Of a stretch of 64,000 nt of DNA, positions 43,224 to 49,181 are shown one piece after another. Source of the stretch: Paraprevotella clara YIT 11840 (GTDB lineage: Bacteria; Bacteroidota; Bacteroidia; Bacteroidales; Bacteroidaceae). Both the position numbers and the translations under genes were made by a program. The notes under the pieces are model-generated. The model did not search any database, was not told the DNA's origin, and saw nothing but the letters and a program-made list of their open reading frames with translations. The DNA lies in contig NZ_JH376609.1 in NCBI RefSeq assembly GCF_000233955.1, forward strand, positions 1 through 64,000. The letters are read 5' to 3'. Position 1 is the first letter of the stretch; the number at the start of each line of letters is the position of its first letter.

Positions 43224-43255
43224 AAAGGGAGCCGCCGGATTTTCCTTGAAGTATT

Positions 43256-43837
43256 TCAAGAAATTCCGGACTTCAACAATTTTTTCCGGATGGCACTCAC
43301 CGTTTCGGGCGTCACCCCGATAAACGAAGCGATTTCTTTCAGCGGACGCTGTTCTTTCAGTTCGGGATAACGCCTCATCAAGTCCATATAACGCTCTTCG
43401 GGCGTACAACAATAACTGTCCATCAAACGGCGGTAGGTCATGACGAACAGTTGCTCAGCCACGATGCGCCCCAAACGCTGATGTTCAGGAGACATTTCCC
43501 AGTAACGCCTCAGCTTTTCGTAAGGCAAGACGTAAAGCGTGCTTCTCACGATAGCCTGCACGTCCGCCAACGCCGGACGGCTACAAAGGCACGAGGTGTA
43601 TTCGGCCACGAAACTGTCGCGGAAGCTATACCCGACGATATGCTCCCCACCTTTCGTGTCCGTCCGCACGAAACGGAACATGCCGTCTTCCACATAGGCC
43701 ACACGCCCCGACCGTCCGCCTTGCCGCACAAAATAATCCTGCTTTTCCAATATCCGCCGCTCCCCTTGTTCCAAAAAGAACCGTTTCATGGCCGAGAGGT
43801 CCAGCTCTTCCATATAATAATCATTTATCGCATCCAT
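43256..43837 (-). CDS. Crp/Fnr family transcriptional regulator
   Basis: A 193-aa regulator: cyclic-nucleotide-binding-like beta-roll (residues 20-120, 'GGRSGRVAYVEDGMFRFV', 'FRDSFVAEYTS') and a C-terminal winged helix ('PLKEIASFIGVTPETVSAIRKKL'). It lacks the Fnr Cys set and a standard cAMP pocket signature, so the signal is unknown. It lies 77 nt upstream of the SDR gene in the same direction and may regulate it. A promoter -7 element at 43842-43849 is only 4 nt before this ATG, so the message may be leaderless or start at the Met at 43813. Confidence 0.9.
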   Translation of the reverse strand: MDAINDYYMEELDLSAMKRFFLEQGERRILEKQDYFVRQGGRSGRVAYVEDGMFRFVRTDTKGGEHIVGYSFRDSFVAEYTSCLCSRPALADVQAIVRSTLYVLPYEKLRRYWEMSPEHQRLGRIVAEQLFVMTYRRLMDSYCCTPEERYMDLMRRYPELKEQRPLKEIASFIGVTPETVSAIRKKLLKSGIS

Positions 43838-43841
43838 GCCG

Positions 43842-43849
43842 CAAAATTA
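43842..43849 (-). promoter_or_regulatory. promoter (-7 element) of the Crp/Fnr gene
   Basis: Minus-strand TAATTTTG. A normal start about 7 nt downstream would fall at the annotated ATG, implying a leaderless mRNA or a start at 43813. Confidence 0.45.
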
Positions 43850-44023
43850 ATATTTTCCGCGTATACCCGCACATTTATTTCCCCAACCTATCAATTTATC
43901 AGATTGTCAATATCCCCCCACACAAGACGACACTTCCGGCAAATTCAAATTGGTTTTGAAAGAAGGGGACAAGTGAAGGATGCCGGAGTGCCCTTCGTTG
44001 TCCTTTTCTGTCTCTTGTTTTTG

Positions 44024-44071
44024 CCGCACACTGGAAAATCATTGTGCTGTGATTGATTTTCCGGTTTGCGG
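44024..44071. repeat. intergenic palindromic repeat, copy D (divergent)
   Basis: Arms around GGAAAATCA (ending 44041) and TGATTTTCC (starting 44054) pair perfectly for 9 bp and extend imperfectly to CCGCA/TGCGG. The GGAAAATC word is shared with copies A, B and C, though GGCTGAGA is missing. Confidence 0.5.
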
Positions 44072-44275
44072 TAATTGTTTTTGGTTTCTTTGCTTGTCTT
44101 TCTATGCCTCTCCCCTCCATACAGGGAGATATGTGGAAAAATCCATTCGCATCCTTCATACTTATTGGCTTACAGGTTGTTAAGGTGAACTTTCTTCATC
44201 TATAGGGTTCACCGGGTATTCACCAGAGAGGGGTATGAAGATGTCGGTTGTGGATGATTGTCGCTGAAAGAAGGC

Positions 44276-44301
44276 TGAAGGATGGATGAGTACATCCTTC
44301 A
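44276..44301. repeat. short hairpin repeat, TGAAGGATG type
   Basis: Arms TGAAGGATG and CATCCTTCA with an 8-nt loop, the same arms as the hairpin at 4540-4566. Another half unit (CTGAAGGATGAAACATG) follows near 44340. Confidence 0.55.
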
Positions 44302-44441
44302 CCATAACCTGTTGTATTCCAGAAGCTTGAAAAGCTTCCTGAAGGATGAAACATGTTTTTGAAAACTTGCTGTGTATGTCCATTTGGAGGGATGTTTCAG
44401 GTCTGTGCCAACCCGTATTACCATGCCGCAGGCGTAAATTT

Positions 44442-44453
44442 CCCGTTAACGGG
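44442..44453. repeat. perfect 12-bp palindrome CCCGTTAACGGG
   Basis: A dyad without loop, about 100 bp upstream of the first cassette peptide. It could be a regulator-binding site; no second copy was noticed in the window. Confidence 0.35.
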
Positions 44454-44550
44454 GTTAGTAAATATTAGTAAAAAAAGCACAGCGGTTGACATTGTCCTTT
44501 GGAAATTTTGTAATTACTTTGCCTCCGAATCCCATGCAGGTAGTCGGTAT

Positions 44551-44652
44551 AAAATAGCGTAAAGCCGCGAAATCTGCAAAGGGTATAATTTTAAAAATCA
44601 AGTGTTATGAAGAAGAAGTTCCTCGCGCCCTTGACGGGCGCAGTGGCGTTGG
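44551..44652 (+). repeat. 102-bp direct repeat, copy 1 (leader plus start of NVEALA-like peptide)
   Basis: This block and 46083-46184 align without gaps over 102 bp with about 8 mismatches by eye. It includes 56 bp before the ATG and the first 15 codons of the peptide gene. It marks the repeated unit of the two tandem cassettes. Confidence 0.85.
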
Positions 44653-44744
44653 TTGCAAACAAGGACGTTACAATATATTTGAAGAATGACAATGAATGTT
44701 TTATTGCAATCTTGAAAAAAGCTTTTAACTTTAGAAATTATTAG
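44607..44744 (+). pseudogene. degenerate NVEALA-like exported peptide, copy 1 (45 aa)
   Basis: Starts M-K-K-K-F-L-A-P-L-T-G-A-V-A like NVEALA-domain peptides of Bacteroidales, which have a short signal-like N-terminus, a central NVEALA motif and a Cys-rich tail. After residue 18 the similarity to copy 2 ends and there is no NVEALA motif and no paired Cys; the frame stops after 45 codons. It is therefore probably a broken or deleted gene. The beta-propeller lipoprotein gene starts 47 nt later. NVEALA peptides have no established function. Confidence 0.55.
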
Positions 44745-44791
44745 AGTTAAGTTGTGTTTGTTTTTATATTTTACATATCAAGTAGATTCTT

Positions 44792-45910
44792 ATGAGAAAA
44801 AACAATCTGATGAAATTGGGATTTTTTGTCAATATCCTTTTTTTCTTGTTATCCTGCGGGGGAAAGCAACAGGGCGGTATTCCTGTTCATTCGGTAGACG
44901 TACTGCAAAGAGACAGTGTAAACCATTTCTTTTCCGGTTATGAATATGTCATGTTGGAAACCAATGAAAATTGTTTGTTGGGTGAGGTAAAAGGTATGAA
45001 AGTCTATGACTCGGTGATAGGCATAAGGGAGCGTGAAAGAATACTTCTGTTCGGACATGACGGAAAGTTTATTTCTAAAATAGATAAAAAGGGACGTGGA
45101 GCAGGAGAGTACCTGTCTGTGGAGGACTTTTGCGTCAGGGATTCTTTGGTATATGTGCTCTCAGGTGCTTATAAATCTATCTTAGTATACGGCATGAGCG
45201 GTACTTTTGTACGTAAAATAGAACTAGGTGATTGGTATGGGCATTTTGAGGTTCTGGATGACGAATTGATGTTCCTTTCCTCTGAATATAACAATGAAAA
45301 ACGATATAACTTTGTGGTGTTCAATTATGTCAAACAGGAGGATGCGGCTGTCTTTTCCCCTTTCGAGACAAATGAAGGCGTTGCATTCGGGGACTTTCTT
45401 CCATTTTGTGGAACCTATGACAATGGCCGGTATGCGATCCTTCCTTTTGATTGTACCTATACGGTATATCAGTTGGACAAGTCCGGCTTTACGTCTCATT
45501 GCCGATTTGAGTTCAATACAGAAGATCGGCTTGAAGAAGGTATGCCATTATTCGATTTATACCAGAGGACTAGTGGCAGGGATGTAGTGCGTTATTTGGG
45601 GCTTTATGAAGAATGTAACGGTTCCATATATGTGACATTTGAACTTTTTACGACCAAGGGAGGTATAGGTACTTTTGTATATAAGGTCGGATCGGACAAA
45701 AAGTCCTACCTCATGCGGTTGCAAGAAAAGCACATCCCTACATATCCCTACGTATCAAGTCCTTATGGGGTATATAAAGGCTCATTCTATTCCATTGTAG
45801 AACCTTCCACTATAATGTATATAGAAAATCAGTATGGTCTGTCCTTATTTCGTGACAAAGGGCTGACGGAAGAAAGCAACCCCGTGGTATTCTTTCATAA
45901 ATTGAAATGA
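44792..45910 (+). CDS. 6-bladed beta-propeller lipoprotein (372 aa)
   Basis: Lipoprotein signal with 'FFLLSC' and Cys22. The body has repeated beta-strand patterns of the Bacteroidales 6-bladed propeller family: 'MLETNENCLLGEVKGMKVYDSVIGI', 'ILLFGHDGKFISKIDKKGRGAGEYLSVEDF' (the G-x-G-x-G-E-Y/F turn is diagnostic) and 'YNFVVFNYVKQ'. Ligand unknown; such proteins often accompany NVEALA peptides. The stop overlaps the start of the next short CxxC frame by 4 nt (ATGA). Codon use is more AT-rich than the housekeeping genes. Alternative start at 44810. Confidence 0.8.
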   Translation: MRKNNLMKLGFFVNILFFLLSCGGKQQGGIPVHSVDVLQRDSVNHFFSGYEYVMLETNENCLLGEVKGMKVYDSVIGIRERERILLFGHDGKFISKIDKKGRGAGEYLSVEDFCVRDSLVYVLSGAYKSILVYGMSGTFVRKIELGDWYGHFEVLDDELMFLSSEYNNEKRYNFVVFNYVKQEDAAVFSPFETNEGVAFGDFLPFCGTYDNGRYAILPFDCTYTVYQLDKSGFTSHCRFEFNTEDRLEEGMPLFDLYQRTSGRDVVRYLGLYEECNGSIYVTFELFTTKGGIGTFVYKVGSDKKSYLMRLQEKHIPTYPYVSSPYGVYKGSFYSIVEPSTIMYIENQYGLSLFRDKGLTEESNPVVFFHKLK

Positions 45911-46089
45911 AATATGAGGCATACCGATGTTTTATGTTGCCGATGTTCCTTGCTTCGTATCGTGGCGGGGAAGCATGTTCTTCTTGCGGGTTGAAGGCAA
46001 TGTACTTGCGGGACGGGCGGATTCATGATTGGGAGCCGTATGGCAAGAGTGTGTCTCCTTGTTTTATCTTCATGCCATTGCAAAAATAG
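45907..46089 (+). pseudogene. truncated CxxC thioredoxin-like protein, copy 1 (60 aa)
   Basis: Starts on the ATGA overlap with the propeller gene. It has 'ACSSCGLKAM' (CxxC) and ends 'CFIFMPLQK'. The 47468 fragment has matching parts, 'TCSSCALRKM' and 'CFIFRPLPK', so the two are homologous. The stop (TAG) is supplied by the first bases of the 102-bp repeat at 46083, which means the 3' part of the gene was probably lost at the duplication junction. Full-length relatives likely continue beyond 'FRPLPKD'. It may act as a small redox protein if expressed, but it is probably a remnant. Confidence 0.55.
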
Positions 46090-46184
46090 CGTGAAGCCGC
46101 GAAACTTGCAAAGGGTATAATTTTAAAAATCAAGTGTTATGAAGAAGAAATTCTTCGCGCCCTTGACGAGTGCAGTGGTGTTGG
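46083..46184 (+). repeat. 102-bp direct repeat, copy 2
   Basis: Second copy of the block at 44551-44652 (about 8 mismatches in 102 bp, no gaps). Its 5' end coincides with the truncated 3' end of the CxxC gene. Confidence 0.85.
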
Positions 46185-46361
46185 GCTCGCCGGTCTACGC
46201 CGGGTATTGCACTTATGATACGTACCATGGAGTGAGTGAGAGTGGTTTGTTATTGGAAATCCAAGGTAAGAACAGGATATACTTATTATGATTGCGGTTC
46301 CTGTGACAGGGTATATGATGAGCAAGGAAAAGGAAGTACATCCAAATGCCTTCCTAAGTAA
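46139..46361 (+). pseudogene. frameshifted NVEALA-like Cys-rich peptide, copy 2
   Basis: Frame 0 gives 50 codons: M-K-K-K-F-F-A-P-L-T, a small hydrophobic stretch, then 'AGYCTYDTYHGVSESGLLLE' and a stop at 46289. In the +1 frame, after about 46260, a convincing Cys-rich tail continues: 'RTGYTYYDCGSCDRVYDEQG' and ends '...CLPK' at 46361. This tail is typical of NVEALA peptides. One lost base near 46260, where the NVEALA-like motif should be, would explain both. Sequencing error or phase-type slippage cannot be excluded, though there is no long homopolymer at the site. Confidence 0.65.
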
Positions 46362-46443
46362 AAGTGTTTAATAAATTAATTCATGGAGGAGAAGGTTTGA
46401 TAAGGACTTGCTTCTTCTGTTTCCTAATTAAAAATAAGAATAA

Positions 46444-47466
46444 ATGTTGAGCGATAAGTTTAAAAGTAACAAAGGAGTGGTATTTTCTCTTGTTATTTTA
46501 TTATTAGTTTGTTGTAAGGGGCGGGAGAACGTGAAGCTTGTGGAAGGATTCCCGTCGGAATATGATTTAAAAGCGACAGGAATAGATTCCCTTAATCGTT
46601 ATCCCGGTACTTATGCCATTTCTATGGTGAGAGATAAATTTATCGGGATGAGAAAGGCAGACCATTTCTTTTTCGCGTTGAACAATGATTTCTCTTTGAT
46701 ATCCGAAATCGCAGCCAAGGGACATGGCAATGGAGAGTTCATGGCCCCTCTTTATTGTGGCCAGCATGTGGAGGAAAGTGGGAAAGAATATGTGTACATA
46801 TTGGAACGTCCAAAGCGTAAATTATATAAGGTCGCATTGGATGAGTCAGAACAGAATGAATGTATATTTGAGATCCCTATGTCATGGAACATAGAACCGT
46901 CTTTTCTTTTTCTCCACGGGAAAGATAGTTGTCTGGGAGTGAACAATTTGTATAGTTGCAATTTCTTTGTGGCAGATTTGTCCCAAGATGAAGCGGAGGA
47001 ACAGGACGCTGTATATGAATTTTCGGGAACGGAGGAGGATATTTTCAACGTGGCACAAAGCACGGCTTCTTATTCAGCCGAGAATTCCCGCGTAGCTATG
47101 GCGTATTTCAATCTTCCGGAGATAGATATCCGTGCTTCGGATGGACGTTTGATACAATCTGTTTTTTATGAAGATGTGATGAAACCGTCAGAAATAAACC
47201 CGTATGAACCACGTATGTTTTTTGCTTATGTCACTTCCACCTCTCGTCATATTTATGCTTTATATATTGGAGATGAAGAAGAACAGGATGCAGGTAAAAG
47301 CCTGATTTTGGTTTTTGATTGGGACGGCAATCCTGTTTGCCGTTTGAGGATTGATGCAAGCGTATGTTTTGCGATTGATACGAAAAACCATCGGATAGTT
47401 TCCATTAATGAAGCCGACACCCATTTTGTAGCTTCGGAGTATAGGTTGCCTGACATATTGCAGTAG
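46444..47466 (+). CDS. TolB-like beta-propeller lipoprotein (BF3164 type, 340 aa)
   Basis: Exported lipoprotein: hydrophobic 'VVFSLVILLLVCCKG' with Cys at about residue 24-25. Propeller-type patterns 'FFFALNNDFSLISEIAAKGHGNGEFMAP' (G-x-G-x-G-E-F turn), 'YVYILERPKRKLYKVAL' and 'LVFDWDGNPVCRLRID'. It is related in plan, but not closely in sequence, to the propeller gene at 44792. It is the middle gene of the second cassette and is followed immediately by the CxxC remnant at 47468. Confidence 0.75.
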   Translation: MLSDKFKSNKGVVFSLVILLLVCCKGRENVKLVEGFPSEYDLKATGIDSLNRYPGTYAISMVRDKFIGMRKADHFFFALNNDFSLISEIAAKGHGNGEFMAPLYCGQHVEESGKEYVYILERPKRKLYKVALDESEQNECIFEIPMSWNIEPSFLFLHGKDSCLGVNNLYSCNFFVADLSQDEAEEQDAVYEFSGTEEDIFNVAQSTASYSAENSRVAMAYFNLPEIDIRASDGRLIQSVFYEDVMKPSEINPYEPRMFFAYVTSTSRHIYALYIGDEEEQDAGKSLILVFDWDGNPVCRLRIDASVCFAIDTKNHRIVSINEADTHFVASEYRLPDILQ

Positions 47467-47467
47467 T

Positions 47468-47679
47468 ATGAAGTTGGTTGTATATACGGATACAGCGACT
47501 TGTTCTTCGTGTGCCTTGCGAAAGATGCACTTGTGGAATGGGTATTGACTGATTTAGCACTTTATAAAGGGGCCATTCAATGCTGTTTCATATTTCGTCC
47601 CTTGCCTAAAGACATGAATGGCGGAAGAGGACGCAGGGCAGCCTACTGGAAAGCCCTTATTCTAAAAAGGATTTTTTAA
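47468..47679 (+). pseudogene. frameshifted CxxC thioredoxin-like protein, copy 2
   Basis: The ATG is one base after the stop of the propeller gene. Frame 0 reads 'MKLVVYTDTATCSSCALRKM' and stops after 26 codons at 47548. From 47545 the +2 frame continues 'LTDLALYKGAIQCCFIFRPL' and runs to a stop at 47679. Together they match the fragment at 45907 (CSSC, then C-x-I-F-x-P-L). A single frameshift around 47545 thus splits the gene. The protein would be a short thioredoxin-like domain without a signal peptide. Confidence 0.6.
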
Positions 47680-47688
47680 CGCGAGCGG

Positions 47689-47720
47689 ATTGCATATATT
47701 TCCTCAATACCTTAACTTTG
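47689..47720 (+). promoter_or_regulatory. promoter of the alpha/beta hydrolase gene
   Basis: TAACTTTG (47713-47720) matches the -7 element; ATTG (47689-47692), 20 nt upstream, is a 3/4 match to TTTG. Confidence 0.65.
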
Positions 47721-47746
47721 AATATCGACTTTAAAACCTTTTCGCC

Positions 47747-49177
47747 ATGAAAAAGATGATATTGGGATGTTTTTTGTATGGGACGGCCATAGGATTATAT
47801 GCACAAGCCCCACAAGGAGACTTCAAAGGCTCAATACAAATAGGGCAAACGACAATGCCTATCGTGTTCCACTTCGGACAGCAGAACGGCCAACCGACAA
47901 CCACCATGGACAGTCCTGCACAAGGAGTTTTCGGTTTCCCAGTACAATCGTCTGAATGTATTTCCGACGGAGAATTAACCCTGAAAATCCCACAAATACA
48001 GTTCCGCTATGTAGGCAAAGTACGCAGCGACTCCCTGATAGAGGGGACGGTGACGCAAGCCGGGCAGTCCCTTCCGCTGAATTTGGTACGCACGGCCCGG
48101 AAAGCCGGTGTGTCGTCTGAACCGGAAAGGCCCGGCACCCCAAAACCGCCCTTCCCCTACCGGGAAGAAGAGGTAAGCGTCACAACAAAAGACGGCATAA
48201 AATTATCGGGTTCACTGACTTTGCCCGAAGGGGAAGGGCCATTCCCTGCCGTGCTCCTTATTTCCGGCAGCGGGCCGCAAGATCGGAATGAAGAGGCATG
48301 GAAGTACAAACCGTTTCTCATGATAGCCGACTGCCTGACCCGGCAAGGCATCGCCGTACTCCGCATGGATGACCGCGGGACCGGCAAGTCCGGAGGCCGC
48401 TATGCCGACGCCACCTTGCAACTCGCTGCCACGGATGCGGAATGTGCCTTGGATTATCTTCTCCGACGGAAAGACATCCGACGCGGTAAGACCGGACTGG
48501 CCGGACACAGCATGGGCGGCACCATCGCTTTCCGTATAACCGCGCAACGTCCGCAAGACGTGGCTTTCGTACTTTCATTGGCCGGAGCCGCCATTCCGGG
48601 AAAAGACCTGATGATGCACCAATGTGAGAAGATCATCCTTTCGCAACTCCCTGCCACCACAAGCGACAGCCTGCGCACCCTGTACGAGGAACTGTACGGC
48701 ACCATGGCGCTCCCCCTTCCGCTCGACTCCATACGCCACAGGAGCACTCCTCTCATGGTCTCCATTTGGCAGCATCTCGGCATAAACGAAGACACCTACC
48801 GGGAAAACCTCACGGACAGCATCCGCCGACGCAAGGCCCGCCAACTCACCGGACAAGCCATAAGTCCGGAAATAGCCAGTATCATACAATATGACCCGAG
48901 CCATGACTTAAGCCGGGTGCAATGCCCCGTATGGGCCGTCAATGGAGCAAAAGACCTGCAAGTATTGCCCGAAGAGAACCTGAAAGCCATCAAAACGCTC
49001 GCAAAAGGAAGCCCGCAAGTCGTCACGCACATTTATCCCGGCCTGAACCACCTGTTCATGGAAGCCCCCACCGGGCATCCCTCGGAATACGGACTTCTAA
49101 AAGGGAATTTCAGTCAGGAAGTGCTGCAAGACATGGCGGAATGGATCAGGAAAACCGTAGGGGCACCGGCTGATTAA
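47747..49177 (+). CDS. exported alpha/beta hydrolase (esterase/acylaminopeptidase-like)
   Basis: A 476-aa protein with signal peptide ending 'GLYAQA'. Residues 22-125 form a beta-rich N-terminal domain common to Bacteroidales serine hydrolases of this type. The catalytic domain starts at 'EEVSVTTKDGIKLSGSLTLP'. Oxyanion region 'LISGSGPQDRNEE', 'MDDRGTGKSGG', nucleophile Ser in 'GLAGHSMGGTIAF', Asp probably in 'NGAKDLQV', His in 'GLNHLF'. Likely a periplasmic esterase or peptidase; substrate unknown. It converges on the GH95-like gene with only 4 nt between the stops. Confidence 0.88.
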   Translation: MKKMILGCFLYGTAIGLYAQAPQGDFKGSIQIGQTTMPIVFHFGQQNGQPTTTMDSPAQGVFGFPVQSSECISDGELTLKIPQIQFRYVGKVRSDSLIEGTVTQAGQSLPLNLVRTARKAGVSSEPERPGTPKPPFPYREEEVSVTTKDGIKLSGSLTLPEGEGPFPAVLLISGSGPQDRNEEAWKYKPFLMIADCLTRQGIAVLRMDDRGTGKSGGRYADATLQLAATDAECALDYLLRRKDIRRGKTGLAGHSMGGTIAFRITAQRPQDVAFVLSLAGAAIPGKDLMMHQCEKIILSQLPATTSDSLRTLYEELYGTMALPLPLDSIRHRSTPLMVSIWQHLGINEDTYRENLTDSIRRRKARQLTGQAISPEIASIIQYDPSHDLSRVQCPVWAVNGAKDLQVLPEENLKAIKTLAKGSPQVVTHIYPGLNHLFMEAPTGHPSEYGLLKGNFSQEVLQDMAEWIRKTVGAPAD

Positions 49178-49181
49178 ACAT

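Larger units (their letters stand above)
43850..44550. other. 700-bp non-coding region with several palindromes
   Basis: No frame with coding character was found. Small ORFs here lack recognisable domains or support. The region contains palindromic repeat D (44024-44071), the CTGAAGGATG hairpin (44276-44301), an AGAAGCTT/AAGCTTC hairpin (about 44321-44338) and a CCCGTTAACGGG palindrome (44442-44453). A near-consensus -7 element TTACTTTG (44514-44521) precedes the first NVEALA-like peptide. Confidence 0.55.

Noticed and set aside
44353-44562. 69-residue frame in the palindrome-rich gap
   Set aside because: It runs through the CCCGTTAACGGG palindrome and promoter-like sequence and has no family features.
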